This document shows positions 7,817-16,300 of a stretch of DNA of 18,605 nucleotides, piece after piece. The notes below the pieces were generated by a model. It had not been told where the DNA came from. It worked only from the letters and a program-made list of their open reading frames with translations, and made no database searches. The DNA lies in the NCBI GenBank assembly GCA_007136595.1, contig SLGQ01000010.1:1-18605 (forward strand), in the 5' to 3' direction. The position numbers and the translations under genes were made by a program. The number at the start of each line of letters is the position of its first letter. The stretch's first letter is position 1. The DNA comes from Candidatus Sumerlaeota bacterium. GTDB taxonomy: Bacteria > UBP6 > UBA1177.

Positions 7817-8442
7817 CTCCCTGTCGGCACTCTGACATTGTCAAGCCTTTTCTGATCAAACCTTCCCGGCGGTTTAGGCGGTGCCGTTTTTCTCGGCTGC
7901 ATAGGTCCTGGTCTTTGAGGTGCAGGTTCTTTTTGCTGAAACTCTCCAGCCTGTCCCAAAGTTGTAAGGAAATAAGTGAAAACAACTTTTTCTGACTGTT
8001 TTTCACCTTTTCCCCAGTAAACGGTCAAAGTGAGCTTCCTTATTCTTTCTTTAAAAAAGTCTTCAATATTTCCTCTTGCCATCCCCATGAATCCGGCAGC
8101 CTGTTCCTGATAACCGCCTACATCTCCACTTCCCGGACTGAAGTCAGGCAAAGGAATGAACACCCTGTTTATTGAGTATTTCCATCTGAAATCACGATGT
8201 TCCTGTCTGTCAAAAGTTCCTTCGTCTTCAAACTCTGTTTCAGGGACACCTTCTTCTTTGAGCATCACTTCTATATCGTGCATTTTTAATCTTGCAAGCT
8301 CGGTCCCGAGGTAAATATTTTGAATTTTTGAAGCATAAAGATAGCTTGCAGAGACAATTCTTGCGACACTGAACAACACTCCCGCAAGAATAACAACTGC
8401 GGCTAATACTTCAAGAAGTGAAAATCCTTTCTGTTCCATCAT
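7813..8442 (-). CDS. gspI: T2SS minor pseudopilin GspI with Pro-rich tail
   Basis: A 209-aa minor pseudopilin, longer than the roughly 120-130 aa usual for GspI. The leader MMEQKG is cut after G6, and the mature helix is FSLLEVLAAVVILAGVLF with Glu at +5. The globular part keeps strands around RDFRWKYSINRV and a final LTLTVYWGKGEK, typical of GspI. Residues about 166-209 form an extra tail rich in Pro, Gln and Arg/Lys, with no match I recognise. ATG 8442 overlaps the gspH stop as ATGA. A second ATG at 8439 has better spacing (5 nt) from AGGGA. The assignment is firm from the N-terminus and position between gspH and gspJ. Confidence 0.9.
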   Translation of the reverse strand: MMEQKGFSLLEVLAAVVILAGVLFSVARIVSASYLYASKIQNIYLGTELARLKMHDIEVMLKEEGVPETEFEDEGTFDRQEHRDFRWKYSINRVFIPLPDFSPGSGDVGGYQEQAAGFMGMARGNIEDFFKERIRKLTLTVYWGKGEKQSEKVVFTYFLTTLGQAGEFQQKEPAPQRPGPMQPRKTAPPKPPGRFDQKRLDNVRVPTGR

Positions 8443-9275
8443 CGTCCCTGTGCATCCTGATCTTCAAGAATATCATGGATTATCCTTACATCGTCACCGA
8501 ATTCGCCCGGATCTATCCTTGTGTTTAAAAACATATCCGATGAAATATGCGAATATGTTTCATACCCCATATCATCAACTGTACCAAGCCCGAGATAGAA
8601 CGGTTCAACCCTTCCCTGAGGAAAAATGTAGATATAAACCATTCTGTCATTTTGTTTATCTATAATATGGTCCTGAGTAATAATATCAGGTGTATGGTAA
8701 GCAAAAAAAGAGGTAACTGTAAGATTATCTGAAAACTTCCTCGTTTCTGAAGCTCTTCCGAAACTGGGTTTAAGTATCTCTCTTATGCTTCTCCTGTCGG
8801 GAATGAAATTTTCATAATGAAAATATTCATCGGCATCTATTCCACCTTCTGAAACCATCTGGGCTCTCTGAAAAAAATTGTCAACTCCTATTGCTCTGCC
8901 GGTATCTCTGTTAAAAATATCGCTGCTTTCGCGACTTTCCATCCTTTCTATTATTTCTTCAGCTCTCTGCTCTCTTTCAAAATGTCTTTCAGCTCTTCCG
9001 ATGAAAATCGGGGTTTCACTGCTTTCAAGCCAGTACTCTCCTGCAGACATATCAATTGCAACTCTGTAATAAAGTCCTGATCTTATGGAATCCATAAATC
9101 CTTTCCTTAAAAAAGAGTTGAACTCTCCAAGCTCAGTTGAAGATTTGAATCTTCCAAAGTTGCCGACAGTTACCACAGTGATCCCCGTTATCATCAATAT
9201 AATCACAAGAACCGCGAGAACTTCTATCAGAGAAAAACCGCAGTTTCTTTTCAAAGCAACATGAGCTGACATCAT
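8439..9275 (-). CDS. gspH: T2SS minor pseudopilin GspH, enlarged
   Basis: Minor pseudopilin thought to join the tip complex to the GspG fibre. The leader MMSAHVALKRNCG is cut after G13, then FSLIEVLAVLVIILMITGIT with Glu at +5. At 278 aa it is clearly longer than usual (about 150-200). The extra length is a charged middle region (about 95-205) with many Glu, Arg and Asp, between the strand YYRVAIDMSAGEYWLE and the C-terminal strands around MVYIYIFPQGRVEPF. It starts 6 nt after gspG with no clear Shine-Dalgarno sequence; two adjacent ATGs (9275, 9272) are possible. Identity follows from the GspH-like GRVEP strand and its place between gspG and gspI. Confidence 0.87.
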   Translation of the reverse strand: MMSAHVALKRNCGFSLIEVLAVLVIILMITGITVVTVGNFGRFKSSTELGEFNSFLRKGFMDSIRSGLYYRVAIDMSAGEYWLESSETPIFIGRAERHFEREQRAEEIIERMESRESSDIFNRDTGRAIGVDNFFQRAQMVSEGGIDADEYFHYENFIPDRRSIREILKPSFGRASETRKFSDNLTVTSFFAYHTPDIITQDHIIDKQNDRMVYIYIFPQGRVEPFYLGLGTVDDMGYETYSHISSDMFLNTRIDPGEFGDDVRIIHDILEDQDAQGR

Positions 9276-9281
9276 ATTAAA

Positions 9282-9707
9282 TTAATCCCAATTCGTAATA
9301 TCGTCATTGCCCCCTTCCCTGCCATCGGGACCGAAAGAGTAGAGATCGAATTCCCCCTCATTATGAGTTCCGGGATATATGTAAATATACTCGTTTCCCC
9401 AAGGATCTTTAGGTACATTTCTTTCACTGAGTATTCTTTCTTCCACAAGTCTTGCAAGACCATCCTGACTGTCCGGATACCTGCCGAATTCAGTTTTATA
9501 GAGATGAAGTGCATTGCTGATCGTAATGATATCCATTTCCGCCTGTCTGATCTTAGACCTGTCAAGGTATGACATGACCCCTACACTTACCGCTCCCATG
9601 ATCATTGCCATAATTGTAATTACAACCATGATCTCAAGAAGTGAAAATCCTTTTGACACACCCTGGCCGCCGCCTTTGGTCAATGCTTTCAAAAAATCTT
9701 TAAACAT
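9282..9707 (-). CDS. gspG: T2SS major pseudopilin GspG
   Basis: Major subunit of the pseudopilus. Cleavage is expected after G20 in VSKG; the mature protein begins FSLLEIMVVITIMAMIMGAV with Glu at +5. The body shows the classic GspG motifs: LYKTEFGRYPDS, VPKDPWGNEYIY, and a C-terminal calcium-binding loop SFGPDGREGGNDDITNW. The mature length of 121 aa is slightly short but normal. The 20-residue leader, with GGGQG, is longer than the common 6-10. The best ribosome binding site of the operon core, AGGAGG (9713-9718) 5 nt before ATG, fits the need for many copies of this subunit. It follows gspF by 14 nt. Confidence 0.97.
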   Translation of the reverse strand: MFKDFLKALTKGGGQGVSKGFSLLEIMVVITIMAMIMGAVSVGVMSYLDRSKIRQAEMDIITISNALHLYKTEFGRYPDSQDGLARLVEERILSERNVPKDPWGNEYIYIYPGTHNEGEFDLYSFGPDGREGGNDDITNWD

Positions 9708-9712
9708 CGTTT

Positions 9713-9718
9713 CCTCCT
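9713..9718 (-). promoter_or_regulatory. Strong ribosome binding site of gspG
   Basis: On the minus strand this is a perfect AGGAGG, 5 nt before ATG 9707. It supports the upstream start and hence the unusually long prepilin leader. An in-frame GTG at 9659 has no comparable site. Confidence 0.7.
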
Positions 9719-9721
9719 TTT

Positions 9722-10951
9722 TTATCCAACTGCTTCATTAATCTGCAATATCGGCATAACTACCGCAAAAACTATAAAACCGACAATAAAAGCAAGTGCA
9801 ACGATCATAACAGGTTCGATCATTGCCGTTAAGCGTTCCATTGTATATGAAACCTCTTTTTCATAGCTGTCAGCAAGAGTTTCAAGCATTTCTTCAAGCT
9901 CTCCGCTTTGCTCACCTATGGATATCATCTGTATAACGATCGGAGGAAACTCCCTGCTCCTTTTTAAAGGTACAGCGATTGACTCTCCCTCTTTGATGTT
10001 TTCTCTTGCAATGGAAAGTGCTGTCTCTAACACTTTGTTCCCGATAACTTTTTTAACAATATCCATCGCATTGAGAATGGGAACCCCGGAAATAAGCAAA
10101 GTGGAAAGGGTTTTTGAAAATCTGCTGATAGCAACTTTTCTGTTTACTTTGCCGAAAACCGGAGCATTTATAAGCACCCGGTTCCACCACATTTCTCCGT
10201 TCCCGGAAGAAATATATTTTTTAAATCCTAAAAAACCGGCTACTGAAATAAGAAATAAAACCCACCAGTAGTCACCTACAAATCCGGAAAGTGATATCAA
10301 AACTCTTGTCTGGAAAGGAAGAGCCATATCGATATCCTCGAACATTTTTGCCAATTTCGGAATTACAACAGTAAAAAGAACACCCACAACAAGAACTGCA
10401 ACAAAGAGAAGGATCACCGGATACACCATTGCACTTTTAACTTTATTCCTCAGATCCACCTGTGATTCCATGAATCCTGCCAATCTCATCAGAACTTTAT
10501 CCGTTGCCCCGCTTTCTTCTCCCGCCGCCAGCATGTTACAGTACAGATCATCAAATATCTTAGGAAAATCCCTTGCACTTCTGCTGAAACTGTAGCCTTC
10601 GTTCATTTTCCCTTTTATTATAAGCATCGCATCCTGAAGGGTTTTGTTTTCCTGTTGCTGAGCAACAGCATCAACTGCTTCAACAAGCGGTATTTTAGCT
10701 TTCTGAAGAGTAGCAAGCAACCTTGTCATTGAAGCTACTTCATCCATTGAAACCTTGCTTCTACCCAGATAAAGGATGCTCTTCAAACTATCCAGACTGA
10801 AGGTATCTTTGCTTGATATTTCTTTTATCTCAGTAACATAAAAGCCGTCAGACAAAAATCTCGACTTAACACTGTTTCTGTTGTCACCTTCAATTGTCCC
10901 TTTTTTTTCTTTTCCACTGGCATCTATGATTTTATATGCAAAAAGCGGCAT
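9722..10951 (-). CDS. gspF: T2SS polytopic inner-membrane platform protein GspF
   Basis: A 409-aa core of the inner-membrane platform, which contacts GspE and is thought to help move pseudopilin subunits. The N-terminus MPLFAYKIIDASGK matches the conserved start of the family. Two T2SSF domains are visible (about 70-190 and 275-398), each with the family motif: GEESGATDKVL at 144-154 and GEQSGELEEML at 346-356. Membrane helices are at about 176-197, 228-245 and 378-402. The length is standard. ATG overlaps the gspE stop as ATGA and has AGGAGG 7 nt upstream, so translation is coupled to that of its ATPase partner. Confidence 0.97.
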   Translation of the reverse strand: MPLFAYKIIDASGKEKKGTIEGDNRNSVKSRFLSDGFYVTEIKEISSKDTFSLDSLKSILYLGRSKVSMDEVASMTRLLATLQKAKIPLVEAVDAVAQQQENKTLQDAMLIIKGKMNEGYSFSRSARDFPKIFDDLYCNMLAAGEESGATDKVLMRLAGFMESQVDLRNKVKSAMVYPVILLFVAVLVVGVLFTVVIPKLAKMFEDIDMALPFQTRVLISLSGFVGDYWWVLFLISVAGFLGFKKYISSGNGEMWWNRVLINAPVFGKVNRKVAISRFSKTLSTLLISGVPILNAMDIVKKVIGNKVLETALSIARENIKEGESIAVPLKRSREFPPIVIQMISIGEQSGELEEMLETLADSYEKEVSYTMERLTAMIEPVMIVALAFIVGFIVFAVVMPILQINEAVG

Positions 10952-12642
10952 CAGTTATCCTCCTGAGTCCTTAGAAGCACTTCTTCGGGAGAAGTAATTC
11001 CCTTTATCGCTTTTAAAGCACCGTCTTCCCTTAAAGTGAGCATCCCGTTTGCAGAAGCCACCTTTCTGATCTCACTTGCATCAAGCCTGTTAACAACTGC
11101 TCTCCGGAGTTCATCATCCATATTGATAAGTTCAAAAATACCTGTACGACCGATATATCCTGTCTGGACACAATCATCACAACCTATGTGGCGATAAAAG
11201 GGATGCCCCGAATATTCCGCCGGATCAAGCCCCAGCTCTTTCAATATAGCTTCTTCAGGATAATACATTTCCTTGCATTTCGGACAAAGCTTTCTTACAA
11301 GTCTCTGGGCAAGAATTCCAATTATCGTTGAAGATATCAGGAAAGGTTCAATATCCATATCTATCAGCCTCGTAAATGCAGTCGGAGCATCATTGGTATG
11401 CAAAGTGGAAAAAACAAGGTGTCCTGTAAGAGAAGCGTTGATCGCAATTTCAGCCGTTTCCTTATCCCTGATCTCTCCAACCATTATTATGTCCGGGTCC
11501 TGTCTCAGAATGGATCTCAAACCACTTGCAAAAGTAAGCCCTATCTTTGAATTTATGTGTATCTGGTTGATACCTTTAAGCTGGTATTCTACCGGATCCT
11601 CCTCTGTTATGATCTTAACATCGGGAGAGTTGATCTCTGTCAGAGCAGAATAAAGTGTTGTCGTCTTTCCACTACCGGTCGGACCGGTTACAAGAAAAAT
11701 ACCATGCTTCATCCTTATCAGTTTTCTCATCCTTTCAAGGTCTCTTTTTGTAAAACCGCTGGCATCAAGAGAAAGCTGCTGAGATCTTTTATCAAGAACA
11801 CGGAGAACAACCGACTCACCGTGAATACTCGGCAGAGTTGAAACACGGAAATCTATGTCATTACCTGCTATTTTAACCTTGATATTTCCGTCCTGCGGCA
11901 ATCTTCTTTCCGAAATATTAAGTCTGCTCATGATCTTTATTCTGGTTATAAGCCCAGCCTGAGCCGCTTTGGGAACCCTTTGAACCGAATAAAGTTTACC
12001 ATCTTTTCTGAAACGGACAAGAACCTCATCTTCAAAAGATTCAAAATGGATGTCACTGGCTTTTTCCTTTACAGCTTTAGCTATCGTATTGTTAACGAAC
12101 CTGATTATGGGAGCTTCATCATTGGAGTCAATAAGGTCGGGAATTTCCGTATCAAGATTTCCCGCCATATCTGCAAACTCCTCAGCGTTCAAAACCTCCC
12201 CTTCACTGTCTATTTTACTGTATGCATGGTTTATCAAGTCAGTTATCTTTGTTGACGGAAGAAGATGGGGAACAACATCACACTTATATATGATATAAAG
12301 CTGGTTGAACAGAAAAACAGGATAATTTTCAGACAGGACAATGTGGAGCTCTTCTTCTTTGAAAAGGGGAAGAGCTTTGAATCTTTTTGCAAGAACAATT
12401 GGAAATTCAGATAAAAGAGTGGGATCCAGTTTTTTTAAAAGTTCTTCTTCAAGCATAGGTATCCCTGTTATTTCCGAGACAACCTCTATAAGTTGCTCAG
12501 GACTTATGAAACCCTCCGCAACCATTATTTCCCCTACCTTTTTATGTGTCGTACCATTTTTCTGGATATCAAGTGCAGCCTTCACATCATCGCTGACAGA
12601 ATACCCTTTTTCGACAAGTATTTCACCGATTTTTTTCCTCAT
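10951..12642 (-). CDS. gspE: T2SS secretion ATPase GspE
   Basis: Cytoplasmic hexameric ATPase that powers pseudopilus assembly. Residues 1 to about 140 hold the N-terminal T2SSE_N region, starting with two similar helical hairpins (IGEILVEKGY and VGEIMVAEGF). This part would bind GspL. The motor has Walker A GPTGSGKTT (320-328), an Asp box TEEDPVEY (346-353), Walker B DIIMVGEIRD (384-393), and a His box around HLVFSTLHTND (408-418). The zinc-binding tetracysteine is intact: C453/C456 and C488/C491. Length (563 aa) is normal. It starts 3 nt after gspD with GGAG 7 nt upstream. All catalytic motifs are intact, so the protein should be active. Confidence 0.98.
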   Translation of the reverse strand: MRKKIGEILVEKGYSVSDDVKAALDIQKNGTTHKKVGEIMVAEGFISPEQLIEVVSEITGIPMLEEELLKKLDPTLLSEFPIVLAKRFKALPLFKEEELHIVLSENYPVFLFNQLYIIYKCDVVPHLLPSTKITDLINHAYSKIDSEGEVLNAEEFADMAGNLDTEIPDLIDSNDEAPIIRFVNNTIAKAVKEKASDIHFESFEDEVLVRFRKDGKLYSVQRVPKAAQAGLITRIKIMSRLNISERRLPQDGNIKVKIAGNDIDFRVSTLPSIHGESVVLRVLDKRSQQLSLDASGFTKRDLERMRKLIRMKHGIFLVTGPTGSGKTTTLYSALTEINSPDVKIITEEDPVEYQLKGINQIHINSKIGLTFASGLRSILRQDPDIIMVGEIRDKETAEIAINASLTGHLVFSTLHTNDAPTAFTRLIDMDIEPFLISSTIIGILAQRLVRKLCPKCKEMYYPEEAILKELGLDPAEYSGHPFYRHIGCDDCVQTGYIGRTGIFELINMDDELRRAVVNRLDASEIRKVASANGMLTLREDGALKAIKGITSPEEVLLRTQEDN

Positions 12643-12645
12643 TCC

Positions 12646-15180
12646 TCACTCCATATCAAGCTCGGGCACAAATTCTTCAAAGAAGTTATCCTCAATGGAT
12701 TTGATCATTTTAAGATCTTCATCTTTAACCTCTTTTGCCCCTTCCGGAGTTACAATGATAGATCTCGGTTCCCTGTTTTGTGCCTCAAGTCGAAGAAGCT
12801 CTTCAACTTCTTTTGCATTCACTTCATTTACAGTATTTACAATGGAAAGAAGTGCCCCCCTTTTTTTCTCAAGATAAACGCTTCCCTCAAAAGTTTGATA
12901 ATCCCTGTAATATCTTCTTGCAAACTCATCTCTTTCCTGAACTTTTCTTTCAAGGATCCTCTGAAAATCCTCTCTGCTTTCAATTATGTGAGGCGTAATT
13001 ATTATCAGCAGATTAACTTTTTTCTTTACTGTTCTTTTGTATCTGAAAAGAGCCCCTATGACCGGAATATCTCCAAGCAGGGGAACTTTACTTTCAGCTT
13101 CAGTAATTGAATCTTTCATTAAACCGCCGATAACTATCGTCTGTCCATCTTCAGCATTTATTATGGTTTTCGCCTGTCTTTTCGTTGTTGCAAACCCGAA
13201 TGCTGTCTGGGCACCAAGCTCTGTGATCTCCTGATTTATATCAAGAGTCATATATCCGCTTTCATTTATCTGAGGTTTTATTTTCAGTTTCAGAGCAACA
13301 TCCTCTCTGGTGTAAGTAAGAGTGCTTCCCGCAGTTCCGCTTATTATGTTCCCGGACTGAAAAGGGATCGTTTCTCCAACTATTATCTCAGCTTCTTCGT
13401 TGTCAGTTGTCAGAAGATGCGGAGTTGACATTACATTTACAGCCGAGTCATTGTGTGCCGCATTCAGGATCATACCCAGAGATGGAACTCCGCCCAGGAT
13501 CCCTATTCCCGGGATACCGTCAGTTCCCTCAATGGAAGGACCGACCATACCGGCAACAAGTCCGGGAGAGACGCTCGTGTCAAGTGCTTTGCCAAAAAAC
13601 AGCGGAACAGTCTCTCCTCCTATGTTTACCCGGAACCCGGCAGCTGCATAAGCATTTCCGTATTCAAGAGTATCATCTATGTTAACTTCAAGTATTGCAG
13701 CTTCAACAAAAACCTGCCTTCTTCTCACATCAAGCTGGTCAATAACCCTTTTAAGATTTCTGTAATCCTGTATGGAAGAAACTATGACCAGAGAATTTGT
13801 TGCTTCATTTGATGATATCTGAATTTCTCCCTCAAAAACATCAGTCCCTTTCTGAGCTTTTTTAGCACCTCTTTGAGCACCGCCGCTCCTTGAAAGCTGA
13901 TTAAGGGTTTTTACAAGGTCTTCCGCTTTTGCATTTTGCAGTTTCACAACATGTATTTCACCTTCTCCCTCAACCTCTCTGTCAATGTGATGAATTATTT
14001 CAAGAACAAGTGCGTAAGTTGCCTGACTGCACAGGATTATAAGCTGATCGCTCCTCTCATCTGCAACTATGTGGAGATAAAGATTGTCACTGGAAAACCC
14101 GTCATCATCCTGATCGGCAGATTCTTTTGGCGGTGCAGGTGATTTCTTATCTTTAGCTCCGGCAACACCGGTCAACTGAGGTTTATCCTGAGCAGGAGCG
14201 GCACCTCGACCTCTTCCCTTTCTTGCAGGTCTCCCTGTCGTCCTAGTAAAATCTCTGAAAATATCTTCCAGTATCTTTTTTGCATCAGCGGCTACTATAT
14301 GGTTCAGCTTAACAAAATAGAGTTTTGCAGTATCAGTATCTGAAGGTTTATCAAGTTCCTCTATCAAAGTTCTCATTTTTCTGATATTTGCCGCATAATC
14401 AACTACAATAAGGGTGTTTTCATCAAAAACAAGAGATGTCCCGGCTCTGTTACGGAAAAGTTTCAAAACATTGTCCATATCCTGAGCTGGAACATGCTCA
14501 AATTTTAAAATCGTGGCAACCATCTGAAAAAGATCGGGAACATCTGTCCCTTTATAAAAAGGGATCCTCATCTCCGGAATAGATTTTTCACGGGTAATAA
14601 TGGTAAACTTCCCATCCTCTGAAATACTGAAGTTGTTAACGGCAAGCAGAGTAAGGAATGTCCTGTATGCCTCTCTCAATGTTACCATCTGGGGAGCCAT
14701 CAAATTTACTTTGGCTTTACCGAGATTATCGGGAAGTATGAAGTTTTTATGAAGCAACTCGGAAAAAGTTTTAACCACATTTATAAGATCTTCATCCATG
14801 AAATCGAGCTTGATCTTCTGATTAAGATCCATCGGTTTAATGTGCTTCACTTCAATTTTTATCCTGTCACCTTCCTTTTTTTCAGTTACTTCCAGTTCTC
14901 TGTCCAGAATGGTTTTCGGTCTTGGAGGGGTAACTGTCCTGACACTGGGCTCTTCTCCGCCTTCCGGATCACCGTCATCGTCGGCATCTGATTGTCCGGC
15001 ATCTTTTTGGGGAAGTGACTTTACCTTTTGACTCAGCCTCGGCTTAACCCTCTTGTCAAGTCCTCTCAACCGGGCATCAATATTCACAGGGAGCTTTATA
15101 TCCTCTTCTTCCTCTTCCGCAAAAACAGTGGCCGATAACAGTACCAGCAAAATCAGAATTACACATTTTTTTAAAAACAT
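12646..15180 (-). CDS. gspD: T2SS outer-membrane secretin GspD
   Basis: Outer-membrane channel of the T2SS. Numbered from ATG 15180 (844 aa): signal peptide 1-21 ending VFA, a disordered Asp/Glu/Pro linker to about 110, N0 at about 120-196, N1 about 203-277, N2 about 284-400 and N3 about 408-487. The secretin barrel at about 491-732 has the hallmark VPLLGDIPVIGALF (699-712). N2 carries a 45-50 residue disordered insert (about 315-365) with RPARKGRGRG, and N3 a shorter basic one (about 431-447). About 105 residues follow the barrel, long enough to contain a pilotin-binding S-domain or equivalent. An in-frame ATG at 15192 lacks a ribosome binding site, whereas ATG 15180 has GGAG 6 nt upstream. 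It lies 14 nt after gspC. Confidence 0.96.
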   Translation of the reverse strand: MFLKKCVILILLVLLSATVFAEEEEEDIKLPVNIDARLRGLDKRVKPRLSQKVKSLPQKDAGQSDADDDGDPEGGEEPSVRTVTPPRPKTILDRELEVTEKKEGDRIKIEVKHIKPMDLNQKIKLDFMDEDLINVVKTFSELLHKNFILPDNLGKAKVNLMAPQMVTLREAYRTFLTLLAVNNFSISEDGKFTIITREKSIPEMRIPFYKGTDVPDLFQMVATILKFEHVPAQDMDNVLKLFRNRAGTSLVFDENTLIVVDYAANIRKMRTLIEELDKPSDTDTAKLYFVKLNHIVAADAKKILEDIFRDFTRTTGRPARKGRGRGAAPAQDKPQLTGVAGAKDKKSPAPPKESADQDDDGFSSDNLYLHIVADERSDQLIILCSQATYALVLEIIHHIDREVEGEGEIHVVKLQNAKAEDLVKTLNQLSRSGGAQRGAKKAQKGTDVFEGEIQISSNEATNSLVIVSSIQDYRNLKRVIDQLDVRRRQVFVEAAILEVNIDDTLEYGNAYAAAGFRVNIGGETVPLFFGKALDTSVSPGLVAGMVGPSIEGTDGIPGIGILGGVPSLGMILNAAHNDSAVNVMSTPHLLTTDNEEAEIIVGETIPFQSGNIISGTAGSTLTYTREDVALKLKIKPQINESGYMTLDINQEITELGAQTAFGFATTKRQAKTIINAEDGQTIVIGGLMKDSITEAESKVPLLGDIPVIGALFRYKRTVKKKVNLLIIITPHIIESREDFQRILERKVQERDEFARRYYRDYQTFEGSVYLEKKRGALLSIVNTVNEVNAKEVEELLRLEAQNREPRSIIVTPEGAKEVKDEDLKMIKSIEDNFFEEFVPELDME

Positions 15181-15186
15181 CCTTCT

Positions 15187-15190
15187 CTCC
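15187..15190 (-). promoter_or_regulatory. Ribosome binding site deciding the gspD start
   Basis: GGAG on the minus strand, 6 nt before ATG 15180. It lies within the longer frame that begins at 15192. The region upstream of 15192 (AATAGAATAAGT) has no such site, so the shorter protein is preferred. Confidence 0.6.
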
Positions 15191-15194
15191 ATAC

Positions 15195-16193
15195 TTATTC
15201 TATTGTATATTCTAAAGTTTGATTATTTCCTCTTCTGATGATATCTATCGAGATATTCGAGGCACTTTGAAGCCTTGAGTAAGCTTGAAGGGCTTTGTCA
15301 GGGCTGGATATATCTATTCCGTTTATCGACTTTACAATATCTCCGTTTTGGATACCTATCCTCTGATACAAACTTCCATTACGGATATTGAGTATTCTGA
15401 AACCGTTCTCTTTTCTTGCAGGAACGATCCTTGCCTGTGTTGCAAGAGCATTGAGGTTCCCGGTAGCTTTCTGAAGATCCTGCCTTCTTATGACATACTG
15501 GTTTTCACCCACCTGCTTTATCTGGAAGTCATCATCTGCCTGAGGTGCCGGACGACCCCTGTCTGCCACTCTGGGTTCCTGCTGCGGTTGAGATTTTGCC
15601 TCACCGACACCCTCTCCGATACATCTGATACCCTGATTAGTATTAAAGATCACAAGATTACGCCAGACAAAGCCGATCTTAATGCCGTCTTTAACTTCAT
15701 CCCCTACTCTTGAAACATAAACACTTTCAGATCTTCCACGACCCTCTCTAAGCAAAGCAACAGACTCTTCCCACTGATCTGCAACGATCGTACCCCCGAT
15801 ATTCATATCAGGCAGTCTCGGACATTCACCGGGATTTTCAATGTAGTAAATTATATCTTCAACACTTGCCTCACGGCTCTCTGAACGACGGTCTGCAACC
15901 GAAGCACCGCCATCTCCCTGACCCTGCATTTGGGGAAGAGTCAGAAGACGGTTTTCCGCATTGAAAATGTTGTACGAAAGAATATTGTCACTTTCATCTC
16001 CGAAATTGAAAAAGCCCTGACCTGACCTTAAAAGAGCATCTTCCATTGTGCTTGCATAGTAGCTTCTTCCGACAGGTACAAAAACCTGATCATCTTTAAC
16101 ACCGATGGAAATGAAAAAGCCGATAATGCTCGACATCGAAAACACTATCGAACAAAACAGGGCGACATTTAGTATTGTTCTACTCTTTATCAA
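15195..16193 (-). CDS. gspC: T2SS linker protein GspC with C-terminal PDZ domain
   Basis: Bitopic inner-membrane protein joining the platform to GspD. Numbered from TTG 16193 (332 aa): a short cytoplasmic stub MIKSR, a membrane helix at about 8-31, a linker, and an HR domain at about 125-195 with NIGGTIVADQWEESVALL and an IKIGFVWRNLVIFN finish. A Gln/Pro/Asp-rich linker (about 198-225) leads to a PDZ domain (about 250-332) with NGFRILNIRNGSLYQRIG and NGDIVKSINGIDI. An open frame extends to TTG 16262 without a ribosome binding site, while TTG 16193 has TGAGGTG 7 nt upstream and yields the normal short N-terminus. It is the first gene of the gsp operon. The rare TTG start may keep its level low. 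Confidence 0.92.
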   Translation of the reverse strand: MIKSRTILNVALFCSIVFSMSSIIGFFISIGVKDDQVFVPVGRSYYASTMEDALLRSGQGFFNFGDESDNILSYNIFNAENRLLTLPQMQGQGDGGASVADRRSESREASVEDIIYYIENPGECPRLPDMNIGGTIVADQWEESVALLREGRGRSESVYVSRVGDEVKDGIKIGFVWRNLVIFNTNQGIRCIGEGVGEAKSQPQQEPRVADRGRPAPQADDDFQIKQVGENQYVIRRQDLQKATGNLNALATQARIVPARKENGFRILNIRNGSLYQRIGIQNGDIVKSINGIDISSPDKALQAYSRLQSASNISIDIIRRGNNQTLEYTIE

Positions 16194-16200
16194 CGCTACG

Positions 16201-16207
16201 CACCTCA
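16201..16207 (-). promoter_or_regulatory. Ribosome binding site deciding the TTG start of gspC
   Basis: TGAGGTG on the minus strand, 7 nt before TTG 16193. No ATG in this frame lies near it. The more distal starts (GTG 16208, TTG 16262) have nothing similar upstream. Confidence 0.65.
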
Positions 16208-16273
16208 CATTAAACAAAAAACTGTATATTAAAAGCAATTTTTGTACCAGAAAATTAGCCAAGTGATTTCAAG

Positions 16274-16300
16274 ATTTTAAGCAGAAAAAGCGGGTGACAA
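16274..16300 (-). promoter_or_regulatory. Possible promoter of the gsp operon
   Basis: On the minus strand, TTGTCA (16295-16300) and TAAAAT (16274-16279) are separated by 15 nt, shorter than the ideal 17. They lie in the 205-nt gap before gspC, the only gap over 40 nt upstream in this array, so a promoter is expected here. The exact boxes are a guess. The rest of the gap (16301-16398) shows no gene; one small hairpin in it is listed under rejected items. Confidence 0.35.
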
